Shown piece by piece: positions 52,356-60,996 of a stretch of 64,000 nucleotides of DNA. Source of the stretch: SIG78 sp045635745 (GTDB lineage: Bacteria; Verrucomicrobiota; Lentisphaeria; Victivallales; Victivallaceae); contig JAZTWG010000011.1 in the NCBI GenBank assembly GCA_045635745.1, positions 1 through 64,000 of the forward strand. Reading direction: 5' to 3'. Position 1 is the stretch's first letter; every line of letters starts with the position of its first letter. The notes beneath the pieces are model-generated. The model searched no databases. It was given only the letters and a program-made list of their open reading frames with translations, and was not told the DNA's origin. Position numbers and translations under genes: made by a program.

Positions 52356-52724
52356 TCAGTTGTTATGCGGCACCCAGCGGGAATCCCACACCCATTCGTT
52401 GAAGTCATGACACGAGGTGTAGATGGAGTCAGACATAAATCCGAAACTGGCAATATCAGCCACTCCTGCAAATGCCCGGATAACAGTAAATCCGGCTCCC
52501 TGACAGGCACCGACCACCACTCCCAGCACCGGCAGCTGACTGTTGTGATAAATCAGACACCGGGGCACTTCCAACCAGCAGGTTGCCACATTGACCAGAC
52601 CGCGGCCCATATTGCAGAGATTATCGGTCCAGTCCTTATCTTGAGAATCTTGTGCTGATACATTCAATGTCATAATCGCGGCAGCACAAACTATCGCCAG
52701 TTTTTTCCAAAAAGAATTCATCAT
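52356..52724 (-). CDS. TIGR04073-like exosortase-system-associated exported protein
   Basis: The start is at the ATG at 52724 (or 52721); AAAGG lies 5-8 nt before. About 122 residues with a signal peptide (A-A-A-I-M-T-L-N-V-S-A). The core D-N-L-C-N-M-G-R-G-L-V-N-V-A-T-C-W-L-E-V-P, followed by G-A-C-Q-G-A-G-F-T-V-I-R-A and a final D-I-A-S-F-G, matches TIGR04073, a small family that co-occurs with PEP-CTERM/exosortase systems. Function unknown. It is the last gene of the kdsD end of the array, 23 bp after kdsD. Confidence 0.75.
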   Translation of the reverse strand: MMNSFWKKLAIVCAAAIMTLNVSAQDSQDKDWTDNLCNMGRGLVNVATCWLEVPRCLIYHNSQLPVLGVVVGACQGAGFTVIRAFAGVADIASFGFMSDSIYTSCHDFNEWVWDSRWVPHNN

Positions 52725-52746
52725 ATAACCTTTTTCACTAATATCA

Positions 52747-53736
52747 TTACATAAGTTTGAGTCCGGGCAAATCCTGCACATCGATCAAACCGACCACTTT
52801 ACGATCGCCATCGACCACAATAATATCGCTGATCTTGTGTTTTTCGACTACGCGCACTACTTCCACTGCCAATGCTTCGCTATCCACAGCAATGGGGTTG
52901 GCGGTCATTACGTCGGCCATCTTGCGGGTCAGCACATTGATATCTTTTTCGGCTGCGCGCCGGAAATCGCCATCGGTAAACACCCCCAGCAAACGGCCAT
53001 TGTCATCAGTAACGATTGCAGAACCGCACCGGGCATGTCCCATCTTGCAGAGCGCATCGCGCACCGCCGTATCCGGCGATACCAGCGCAAAGCGGTCGCC
53101 GGAACGCATGATATCTTTTACATGCATAGTGACCATCCGCCCGATGGCGCCGCCGGGATGAAATCTGCCGTAATCTTCTTTGGTAAATCCGCGTTCCTGC
53201 AGCATGACCATTGCCCACGCATCGCCCAGCGCCAGCAGCGCAGTAGTAGTTGATGTGGGCGCCAGATTGAACGGGCACGCTTCTCGTTCGACCTTCATGG
53301 GTACCACCAGATCGCTGAGTTTGCCCAGCCGGCAATCAGCACTGCCGCAAATCGATACCAGCTCCACGCCCAGACGCTTGGCGGGGGTGATCATCCGGAT
53401 CAATTCATCGGTTTCGCCGCTGTAACTTATGGCAATAAGCAAATCATCCTTGCGCATGATCCCCAAATCGCCGTGCAGAGCTTCCACCGGGTGCATAAAA
53501 ACCGCTGTTGAGCCAATACTTGAAAGGGTTGCGGCAATCTTTTTACCGATATAGCCGCTTTTGCCGACCCCGGTTATCACCAGTTTGCCGCCGCGATCCA
53601 GCGCTTTTTCGGAGCGTTTTACCAATTCGATAAACTCGCTGCCGAGCTGCCGGTCAACGGCCTGCAACGCTTCCAGCTCTATTTCGAATACGCGGTGCGC
53701 GGTTTTCAATATTTCCTGACTCATTTCTGGCTCCAA
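52747..53736 (-). CDS. kdsD: Arabinose-5-phosphate isomerase (KdsD/KpsF type)
   Basis: 329 residues: SIS domain at about 35-190 (I-T-G-V-G-K-S-G-Y-I-G-K-K-I-A, then S-Y-S-G-E-T-D-E-L) and two CBS domains at about 210-265 and 275-329. This architecture is that of KdsD/KpsF/GutQ, which convert ribulose-5-phosphate to arabinose-5-phosphate for Kdo synthesis. It supports an LPS-bearing envelope. It follows hisG by 12 bp. Confidence 0.93.
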   Translation of the reverse strand: MEPEMSQEILKTAHRVFEIELEALQAVDRQLGSEFIELVKRSEKALDRGGKLVITGVGKSGYIGKKIAATLSSIGSTAVFMHPVEALHGDLGIMRKDDLLIAISYSGETDELIRMITPAKRLGVELVSICGSADCRLGKLSDLVVPMKVEREACPFNLAPTSTTTALLALGDAWAMVMLQERGFTKEDYGRFHPGGAIGRMVTMHVKDIMRSGDRFALVSPDTAVRDALCKMGHARCGSAIVTDDNGRLLGVFTDGDFRRAAEKDINVLTRKMADVMTANPIAVDSEALAVEVVRVVEKHKISDIIVVDGDRKVVGLIDVQDLPGLKLM

Positions 53737-53748
53737 TCACTATCTTTA

Positions 53749-54597
53749 TCAAATCCGGCAGGAATTCAGTGCAGTAACAAATATCCCCTGAGCACCCTTT
53801 TCCTGCAGTTCATCCATTATCACATTGACCTTGCCGCTTTTGATCATGGCCTTGACCGCCACCCAGTCAGGATTACTCAATGGTGAAATCGTCGGAGATT
53901 CGATTCCGGGAGTGATCTTGCAGCACTCTTCGAGCATATTGCGCGGCACATTGTATTCGATCAAAACATAATCACGGGCAACCAGCACGCCGCGCAGACG
54001 CGCCAGAATCCTTCTGACTTCAGGTTGTTCAATGATCTTTTCGTCGCATCCGATAACGATCGCTTCAGACTGCATGACCACATCGCCCACAACTTTCAAA
54101 CCGGCTTCCACCAGAGTTCTGCCGGATTCAACTACGTCGGCAATGGCATCAGCCACGCCGAGTTTTACCGAAATTTCCACCGCTCCATCCAAACGCACGA
54201 TCTGGGTATCAAAACCGCGTTTCGCCATATCGGCACGCACAATTTCAGGATAGCTTGTGGCTATACGCAGACCATTGAACTTATCGGGGGTAAGATCCGA
54301 CTCTTTGGGCACCGCGTAGCAGAAACGGCTCTTGCCGAAATTCAACGGCAGCAGCTCCGCTACTTCCATACGGCTGTCGGCCGTCAGATCCCGGCCGGTG
54401 ATGCCCAGATCGATGATGCCGCGCCCCACATAAGTGGCGATATCGCGGGGACGCAAAAAGACGAAATCAATACCGTTTTCGCTGTCGCTTACGATCAGCT
54501 CGCGGCTGTAACGGGTGCATTTATAGCCGGCAGCTTTCAGCAGCTGCACCGCGCCTTCCGAAAGGGCGCCTTTGTTGGGGATGGCAAATTGAAGCAT
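53749..54597 (-). CDS. hisG: ATP phosphoribosyltransferase, long form (HisG)
   Basis: 282 residues: catalytic domains I and II (P-N-K-G-A-L-S-E, then D-L-G-I-T-G-R-D near 84, D-A-I-A-D-V-V-E-S-G-R-T near 155) and a C-terminal ACT-like regulatory domain at about 205-282 (T-P-G-I-E-S-P-T-I-S-P-L). The long form is HisZ-independent and feedback-inhibited by histidine. First step of histidine synthesis. 27 bp after hisE. Confidence 0.94.
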   Translation of the reverse strand: MLQFAIPNKGALSEGAVQLLKAAGYKCTRYSRELIVSDSENGIDFVFLRPRDIATYVGRGIIDLGITGRDLTADSRMEVAELLPLNFGKSRFCYAVPKESDLTPDKFNGLRIATSYPEIVRADMAKRGFDTQIVRLDGAVEISVKLGVADAIADVVESGRTLVEAGLKVVGDVVMQSEAIVIGCDEKIIEQPEVRRILARLRGVLVARDYVLIEYNVPRNMLEECCKITPGIESPTISPLSNPDWVAVKAMIKSGKVNVIMDELQEKGAQGIFVTALNSCRI

Positions 54598-54624
54598 TTT
54601 TATTTTCCTGAATTTGAATTGCGA

Positions 54625-54888
54625 TCAAAGGTATTTGTAAACATCTTCCAACTCAATATCGTTGGCGATCATCATTACCTGCAGATGATACAAAAGCTGC
54701 GAGATTTCTTCGGCAGTGCGCTCTTTGCCTTCATATTCGGCAGCGATCCACACTTCGGCAGCTTCTTCCACAATTTTTTTGCCCACAAAATGCTTGCCTT
54801 TGGCAAGTTCCCGCACCGTACCGGATTCCTGATTGCCGGAAGCGGCTTTTGCCTTGAGTTCGGCAAAAAGTTCTTCAAATTTCTTCAT
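54625..54888 (-). CDS. hisE: Phosphoribosyl-ATP pyrophosphatase (HisE)
   Basis: 87 residues, helical MazG-like fold: G-K-H-F-V-G-K-K-I-V-E-E-A-A-E-V and E-E-I-S-Q-L-L-Y-H-L-Q carry the acidic residues. It is a free-standing HisE, not fused to HisI. GGAG lies before the ATG. The 109-bp gap to coaX holds the palindrome TTATACCCGTATAA at 54935-54948, a possible operator or promoter site. Confidence 0.93.
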   Translation of the reverse strand: MKKFEELFAELKAKAASGNQESGTVRELAKGKHFVGKKIVEEAAEVWIAAEYEGKERTAEEISQLLYHLQVMMIANDIELEDVYKYL

Positions 54889-54934
54889 ATAAATATCTCC
54901 ATATCAGATTTATAAATTTCAAGGACAAGGATTT

Positions 54935-54948
54935 TTATACCCGTATAA
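54935..54948. promoter_or_regulatory. Palindrome upstream of hisE
   Basis: TTATAC-CC-GTATAA, a perfect inverted repeat 47 bp before the hisE start, in the only sizeable gap of the array. Possible operator. Confidence 0.35.
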
Positions 54949-54997
54949 GGTAATATATCACGCAAGGAGCTTTAATTCAACTTTCCACAACAAAAAT

Positions 54998-55741
54998 TCA
55001 TTCATTTTCAAGCTGTTTTGCCGCTATCAGATATGTACCGCGCAAAGTAAACTCTTTTTCCATCGGCACAAGCTCTTTTATTGCCTGACAGAAAAACTCC
55101 GCATCACCGCCGGACGCCGCAAAAAAATTGACTCCCTGCCCGCGTGCTACCGTCATAAGCTCTTTTACCATGCCGATACATCCGCGGTCTATCCCCAGCG
55201 CCAGTGCCTGCAGAGTATTTTTTCCCGGGCCGTCAGCAGGCGGGTGATCCAGCGGCAGTTCCGGCAGCGCAGCGGTTCCGGTATTCAGCGCCTTACGCAT
55301 AAGTTTGCGCCCCGGCATAATGGCACCGCCGGCAAAACGTCTATCCGCCAATACGATCTCCAGAGTTATGGCTGTGCCGAAGTCAAAATTTGCTGCCGGC
55401 AGCGCGTACTGCGCCAGCGCCACAGCGTTGGCAATACGGTCTGCTCCCAGAGTGGAAGTATCCACCGGCGAAAAATCCACTCCCGCGGCGGCAGCATTGC
55501 GGCAATCGACCCAATTTATTTGAGTATACCGCCCCGCTTTGCTCAATATCTCCCGTGCTTGCGGCACCACGCATGCACACCACACACGGCAGTCAGCGTC
55601 CGCCGCCGGCAGCAATGCTGTATTGAGCATCCACCCGGCAGTAGAAAGCGATTTTATTCCGGAAGTAAAATTGCCGCAGCAGTCGGCATACACCCACTGT
55701 GTATGTGTATTGCCGATATTGAAAAGCAGAAAAGAATTCAT
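54998..55741 (-). CDS. coaX: Type III pantothenate kinase (CoaX)
   Basis: 247 residues of the ASKHA fold: N-terminal F-N-I-G-N-T-H-T-Q-W near residue 7, T-L-G-A-D-R-I-A-N-A near 98, D-F-G-T-A-I-T-L near 120 and G-G-A-I-M-P-G-R near 137. It phosphorylates pantothenate in coenzyme A synthesis and is not inhibited by CoA. It lies 16 bp after manC; no other CoA genes are near. Confidence 0.92.
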   Translation of the reverse strand: MNSFLLFNIGNTHTQWVYADCCGNFTSGIKSLSTAGWMLNTALLPAADADCRVWCACVVPQAREILSKAGRYTQINWVDCRNAAAAGVDFSPVDTSTLGADRIANAVALAQYALPAANFDFGTAITLEIVLADRRFAGGAIMPGRKLMRKALNTGTAALPELPLDHPPADGPGKNTLQALALGIDRGCIGMVKELMTVARGQGVNFFAASGGDAEFFCQAIKELVPMEKEFTLRGTYLIAAKQLENE

Positions 55742-55757
55742 GACAAGATGCCGTATT

Positions 55758-56861
55758 TTATAAAAATTTCCGTAGAGCAGGATCCTGATCGAGCTTTTGC
55801 ACCAGCTCTTTGACCCGTTGAGCAGATTTCTCGCTGCAGACCAGCGTTACATCGCCCTGATTGACGATGATGAGATCTTTGACATCGATCGCGGCCACCA
55901 GATGTTGTGCATCGCTTACCACGATACAGTTTTCCATATCCAATCCGGCAAAAGTACCACGGATCACATTATTATGCTCATCGGCACGGATCTGCGAACG
56001 CAGCGCGGTCCAACTGCCGATATCTGCCCATTTGAAATTGCACTCGGCAACCACCAGATAATCAAGTTTTTCAAACAATGCGTAATCTATGGAAATATCC
56101 GGTGCATGCAGGAAGTCATCGTGCAGAAATTCTGCCAGAAGCCGCGGATCGCTGATACGGCTTGCCGCACGGCTGATCGCCGCCAGCTCCGGAGAATATT
56201 CTGCAAGCAGCCGCTTGAAAATGCCATGCTGCCAGACAAATATGCCGCTGTTCCAGCGCCACACATCTTCTTTAAGCATTTCTTCAGCTTCGGCAGCAGA
56301 GGGCTTTTCCCGGAATCCATCGCCGGTAAAAAATCTTACCGAACCATCGCCGTAATCCAACTGATTGCCGCAGCGTATATACCCGTAACCGGTACTGGCA
56401 TATTCCGCCCTGCAGCCGATAAGCACCGGGGCTTCGCACGTTTTTGCCGTTTCCACCGCTTGCAGCAAGGTATTGCTCAATGCCGGAACACTTTCAATAC
56501 TGTGGTCAGCAGGAGCAGCGATCACCACCGCATCATCTTTTACCCCCCGGTTTTCCAATACACCGCTTGCCAATGCCAGACACCCGCCGGTATCTCTCCC
56601 GACCGGTTCACCAATGATATTTTCCGGCGGCAGCATCGGCAGCAAAGCCCGCATGGGCTCAACATAATCTATATTGGTTATGACCAGACAGTTTTCCGGG
56701 GTTGAAACCGCCAGCATTCTGGCGGTGGTCTGTTCGATCAAAGTAAGATTGCCCAGCAGCCGCAACAGCTGTTTGGGGCAATTCTGCCGGCTCTGCGGCC
56801 AGAAACGCTCGCCCCTGCCGCCAGCCATAACCACGACATATGTATTGGTGCGGTCGCTCAT
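55758..56861 (-). CDS. manC: Mannose-1-phosphate guanylyltransferase (ManC type)
   Basis: The start is at the ATG at 56861, preceded by GGAAAAGAG; the longer frame overlaps pilC. 367 residues: nucleotidyltransferase motif A-G-G-R-G-E-R-F-W-P-Q-S-R near residue 13, P-A-D-H near 115, E-K-P near 183, and F-K-W-A-D-I-G-S-W near 282. It lacks a fused isomerase domain. It makes GDP-mannose for surface glycans. Its place between pilC and coaX suggests a housekeeping operon. Confidence 0.92.
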   Translation of the reverse strand: MSDRTNTYVVVMAGGRGERFWPQSRQNCPKQLLRLLGNLTLIEQTTARMLAVSTPENCLVITNIDYVEPMRALLPMLPPENIIGEPVGRDTGGCLALASGVLENRGVKDDAVVIAAPADHSIESVPALSNTLLQAVETAKTCEAPVLIGCRAEYASTGYGYIRCGNQLDYGDGSVRFFTGDGFREKPSAAEAEEMLKEDVWRWNSGIFVWQHGIFKRLLAEYSPELAAISRAASRISDPRLLAEFLHDDFLHAPDISIDYALFEKLDYLVVAECNFKWADIGSWTALRSQIRADEHNNVIRGTFAGLDMENCIVVSDAQHLVAAIDVKDLIIVNQGDVTLVCSEKSAQRVKELVQKLDQDPALRKFL

Positions 56862-56880
56862 AACAACTCTTTTCCGGGTT

Positions 56881-58119
56881 TTACGACAGTTTCTGGATAA
56901 TCGTTGCCAACGGAGCAAACAGACCGATAACGATTGTACCTACAATCCCTGCCAGTACCACGATCATGATCGGTTCCAGCAGTGATGTCAGAGCATCCAC
57001 AGCATTATCGACTTCTTCATCGTAAGTATTGGCGACTTTTTCCAACATATCCGGCATACGACCGGTTTCTTCACCTACTTCGATCATACTGATAACCATC
57101 TGCGGAAATACTTTTGCAGCGCCCAGCGGTTTGGAGATACCCTCCCCTTCTTTCACCGCATCGTGCACTTTCATAACCGCACGCGCCACCAGTTCGTTAC
57201 CGGATGTATCGCGCACAATGATCAGCGCGTTCAGAACCGGTACCCCTGCGGACATCAGCGTACCCAGAGTTCGGGAAAAACGGGCAATAGCAGTTTTGGA
57301 AACAATCGGTCCCAGAATCGGCATGTTATAAAGCACCCAGTCCAAACCATATTTGCCGTGCTTGTTTTTATACGCCAGTTTGATTGCTGTAATCAGCACA
57401 AACGGAGCTGCCAGCAGATAATACCACCGGGTCTTCATCCACTCGGAGACATCGATCAAAAACTGGGTGATCGCCGGCAGCGGGTCGCCTTCCAGCAGTT
57501 CGGTAAAGATCTTGGTGAAGCTCGGCACAATGAAGATCATCAACCCCGTAGTAACCGCCAATGCCAGCGAGATAACCACCGAAGGATAGATCATTGCCGA
57601 TTTGACCTTACCAGCCAAACGGGCAGTCTTTTCCATAAATCCTGCCAGTCGGCCGAGAATCGTTTCCATAGCACCGGCGGCCTCCCCGGCACGCACCATG
57701 TTCAGAAACAAACGGTCAAAAGTTGCCGGATAAAGCGACAGTGCTTCTGAAAATGTTGAACCGGTTTCCACCGAGTCTGCTACCCCGGCCAGCACTTTTT
57801 GCGCCATTTTATCCTTGCATTGCCGCTGCAGCGTGCGCAATGAACGGATAAGCGGCAGACCGGCTTCCAGCAGCGTAGCCAGCTGTCGCGTAATGATCAT
57901 AAGCTGTTTGCGCTTGATGATAGACGGGCCGAACTGGATATCCAAATTTATATTGAGTCCGCCGCTTTTTTTCTTCTTGGTGGCTTCTTTGATTTTAGTG
58001 GCAAACAACCCGGACTTGCGTAACTCCGCTGCGGCAACGGCTTCGGATGCGGCTTCGATGTTGCCCTTAACCTCGCGGCCGCTTTTTTCATCCACGGCTA
58101 TATAATTGTAATGAGGCAT
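56881..58119 (-). CDS. pilC: PilC/GspF inner-membrane assembly protein
   Basis: 412 residues with two repeated T2SSF domains (about 75-195 and 280-400) and three membrane segments near 175, 225 and 385. The N-terminal Y-N-Y-I-A-V-D-E-K-S-G-R-E-V-K-G is typical. It anchors the assembly ATPases in the inner membrane of type IV pilus or type II secretion systems. The preceding pilT gene makes type IV pilus more likely. Confidence 0.93.
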   Translation of the reverse strand: MPHYNYIAVDEKSGREVKGNIEAASEAVAAAELRKSGLFATKIKEATKKKKSGGLNINLDIQFGPSIIKRKQLMIITRQLATLLEAGLPLIRSLRTLQRQCKDKMAQKVLAGVADSVETGSTFSEALSLYPATFDRLFLNMVRAGEAAGAMETILGRLAGFMEKTARLAGKVKSAMIYPSVVISLALAVTTGLMIFIVPSFTKIFTELLEGDPLPAITQFLIDVSEWMKTRWYYLLAAPFVLITAIKLAYKNKHGKYGLDWVLYNMPILGPIVSKTAIARFSRTLGTLMSAGVPVLNALIIVRDTSGNELVARAVMKVHDAVKEGEGISKPLGAAKVFPQMVISMIEVGEETGRMPDMLEKVANTYDEEVDNAVDALTSLLEPIMIVVLAGIVGTIVIGLFAPLATIIQKLS

Positions 58120-58155
58120 ATGCTCTCTCCTGAATTTACTCTTTAATGCTTATGA

Positions 58156-59241
58156 TCAGGCATTTTCTTCCATTTCTTCAGCCAATTCCTTGGCTTTCTT
58201 GATCAAGTCGGCCTGATCTCGTGCCATGTTGACCATTTCGTCATATGCGATCTTGCCCTGTTTGTAAAGCTCAAACAAGTGCATATCCATAGTATTCATA
58301 CCGTACTTGGCACCGGTCTGCAATTCAGAGGTGATACGGAATGTTTTATTATCGCGGATAAGCGCCTGAATACCCGCTGTCTGGATCATGATTTCAAAAG
58401 CTGCAATACGGCCTTTTTTGTCGCAGCGCGGCAGCAGTTCCTGCGAAATAACCCCGATCAGTGAAGATGCCAGCTGGGTACGGATCTGCTGCTGCTGGGT
58501 TGTGGGGAATGCATCTACGATACGGTCCACTGTTTCCGCCGCGCCGCAAGTGTGCAAAGTACCGAACACCAGGTGCCCGGTTTCCGCCGCAGTAATAGCC
58601 GCTTCAATAGTTTCAAGGTCGCGCATTTCCCCCACCAGAATAATATCCGGGTCCTGGCGCAACGCACGCCGCAAAGCATCTTCAAAGCTGATGGTATCTG
58701 AACCGATTTCACGCTGGATCACAACACTCTTTTTGTGGGGATGATAGAATTCGATCGGGTCCTCGACCGTAATGATGTGGCAGGCCCGCTGCTCATTGAT
58801 GGCATTGATCATTGAAGCCAATGTGGTGGATTTACCCGAACCGGTCGGCCCCGTCACCAATACCAGACCGCGGGGCCGGTAAAGCAGATTTTTAACAGCA
58901 TCGGGCAAACCAAGCTGCTCAAAACTCAAAAGTTTATTGGGAATCTGACGCAAAATTGTACCGTAGCAGTTTTTCTGCTTGAAGGCACTTACACGAAAAC
59001 GTGCCTGATCGCCGAAGGCAAAACCGAAGTCCACAGATCCGACTTCCTGGATTTTCTGGATATGAACTTCCGAAGCAAAAGATTTTACCAAACGCTCCGT
59101 ATCTTCAGCCGTCAGCGGCGGCAGATCCAGCGGTGTCATATCCCCATGCAGACGCACTACCGGCGGAACCCCGACTTCGATATGCAAGTCACTTACACCT
59201 TCATCTACCACCAACTGCAGCAAATCAGCCATTTCTACCAT
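58156..59241 (-). CDS. pilT: PilT retraction ATPase
   Basis: 361 residues: G-P-T-G-S-G-K-S-T-T-L Walker A near residue 130, Asp box, Walker B I-L-V-G-E-M-R-D near 199 and the H-box H-L-V-F-G-T-L-H-T near 222. The conserved C-terminal A-I-R-D-N-K/Q-like region is present as L-I-R-D-N-K. Depolymerises pili, so the pili are probably retractable. Confidence 0.93.
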   Translation of the reverse strand: MVEMADLLQLVVDEGVSDLHIEVGVPPVVRLHGDMTPLDLPPLTAEDTERLVKSFASEVHIQKIQEVGSVDFGFAFGDQARFRVSAFKQKNCYGTILRQIPNKLLSFEQLGLPDAVKNLLYRPRGLVLVTGPTGSGKSTTLASMINAINEQRACHIITVEDPIEFYHPHKKSVVIQREIGSDTISFEDALRRALRQDPDIILVGEMRDLETIEAAITAAETGHLVFGTLHTCGAAETVDRIVDAFPTTQQQQIRTQLASSLIGVISQELLPRCDKKGRIAAFEIMIQTAGIQALIRDNKTFRITSELQTGAKYGMNTMDMHLFELYKQGKIAYDEMVNMARDQADLIKKAKELAEEMEENA

Positions 59242-59296
59242 AGTATGTAACTCCCTTCAAAAAAATCCTTTTTTTCCCCGCAAAAAGCGCACAATA

Positions 59297-60973
59297 TCAT
59301 GTGTAACGCAAAACCTCGTCAACCGATGTTTCACCATTGTAAATCGAAATCATACCGTCTTCGCGCATGGTACGCATCCCCTGGGCAATAGCCTTGTTCT
59401 GGATTTCCAGCGTAGGCGCGCCCCGATAAATCAACTCCGAAAGATCGTTGTTCATAACCATGAGTTCGCAGATAGCTTTCCGGCCCTTGTAACCGGTATT
59501 CTTGCAAACCGGACAGCCTTTACCGTAGAAGAACGGTCTGCCCGCGACATCTTCACGGGTGATTTCCAGCCTGTCAAGTTCTTCATCCGACGGCGTATAG
59601 GGCGTTTTGCATGCGTAACACACCCGGCGCAGCAGGCGCTGGCTCAACACCCCCACCAAACTTGAACAGATCAAAAACGGTTCCAGGCCCATATCCACCA
59701 GTCGGGTCACCGTACTGGCAGAGTCATTGGTGTGCAAAGTACTGAATACAAAGTGCCCGGTCAGCGATGCTTCCACAGCGATCTGCGCGGTGATAAAGTC
59801 TCGAATTTCCCCCACCAGAATACGGTCAGGGTCCTGTCGCAAAAACGCACGCAACGCCTTTTCAAAAGTCATACCCACAGCTTCATTGATCGGCACCTGT
59901 ACGATACCGTCGATATCATATTCCACCGGATCCTCGGCGGTCAGGATTTTATCGCCGACCACGTTGATTTCATTGATCGCCGAATAAAGCGTTGTAGTCT
60001 TACCGGAACCGGTCGGCCCTGTAACCAGCAGAATACCATTGGGCAAATGGATGATCTCACGGAATTTTTTCAACAGATTTTCATCCATCCCCAGCGAGTC
60101 CAAACTCAAATTAACTACTGTACGGTCAAGTACACGAAGCACCACCGATTCGCCGTAGCTTGTAGGCAGACAGGATACACGCAAGTCCACCGGTTTGCCA
60201 TTCATCTTGGTCTGGATACGGCCGTCCTGCGGTACACGCCGTTCTGAAATGTTAAGTCCGCTCAAGATCTTCACACGGCTGGTGATCGGCAGCGACATTG
60301 CTTTAGGCGGCGGCGGCAATTCGTACAAAGCACCGTCCACCCGGTAACGGATCCGGTATTCGTGTTCAAACGGTTCAAAATGAATGTCACTGGCTTTATC
60401 TTTGATTGCCTGACGGATCACGAAGTCCACAAAACGCACAACCGGCGCGGAGTTCGCGGCCGATTCCAGATCGTCTTCATCCTCAAAATCGCCTTCGCCT
60501 TCGCCAAAATCGCCGAACATACTCATCACATCCTGAGTTTCCAGCGGATAGTACTTTTCAATCGCTTCATCGAACTGTTCATCCGGAGCCATGGCCAAAT
60601 TAAAATCCCGGCCGAGAATAAAACGCAAATCATCTATTGCAGTGGTATCCAGCGGGTTACGCATTGCCAGCACCAGAATATCATCTTCCAAGCGAATCGC
60701 AACCACCCCGTAGGTACGAGCAGTATTAGGGTCGATCAATTCCAGCGTAGAAGTCTGAATATCAGTTTCCAGCAAATCAACTATCTCCAGCCCCATATTC
60801 TCGGATATCAGCCGCAAAAGATCTTTTTCACTGCAAAAACCGTAATCCAGCACAATGTCCCGGAAACTTTTTCCGGAACGCTCCTGTTCTTCCAAAGCCT
60901 CGTGAAGCTGATTTTCGCTTACTCCGGCATCGAACAATATATCGTAGAGAGCCTGTGTTTCCTGATCTATCAT
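59297..60973 (-). CDS. pilB: PilB/GspE assembly ATPase (second of two)
   Basis: 558 residues: an N-terminal MshEN domain (about 1-150), Walker A G-P-T-G-S-G-K-T-T-T-L near residue 325, Walker B I-L-V-G-E-I-R-D near 389 and a zinc site C-Y-A-C and C-P-V-C-K-N-T-G-Y-K-G-R near 450-490. It powers pilin polymerisation or secretion. A paralogue precedes it by 24 bp. Confidence 0.93.
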   Translation of the reverse strand: MIDQETQALYDILFDAGVSENQLHEALEEQERSGKSFRDIVLDYGFCSEKDLLRLISENMGLEIVDLLETDIQTSTLELIDPNTARTYGVVAIRLEDDILVLAMRNPLDTTAIDDLRFILGRDFNLAMAPDEQFDEAIEKYYPLETQDVMSMFGDFGEGEGDFEDEDDLESAANSAPVVRFVDFVIRQAIKDKASDIHFEPFEHEYRIRYRVDGALYELPPPPKAMSLPITSRVKILSGLNISERRVPQDGRIQTKMNGKPVDLRVSCLPTSYGESVVLRVLDRTVVNLSLDSLGMDENLLKKFREIIHLPNGILLVTGPTGSGKTTTLYSAINEINVVGDKILTAEDPVEYDIDGIVQVPINEAVGMTFEKALRAFLRQDPDRILVGEIRDFITAQIAVEASLTGHFVFSTLHTNDSASTVTRLVDMGLEPFLICSSLVGVLSQRLLRRVCYACKTPYTPSDEELDRLEITREDVAGRPFFYGKGCPVCKNTGYKGRKAICELMVMNNDLSELIYRGAPTLEIQNKAIAQGMRTMREDGMISIYNGETSVDEVLRYT

Positions 60974-60996
60974 AAAAATTCACCCAATAATTTGAT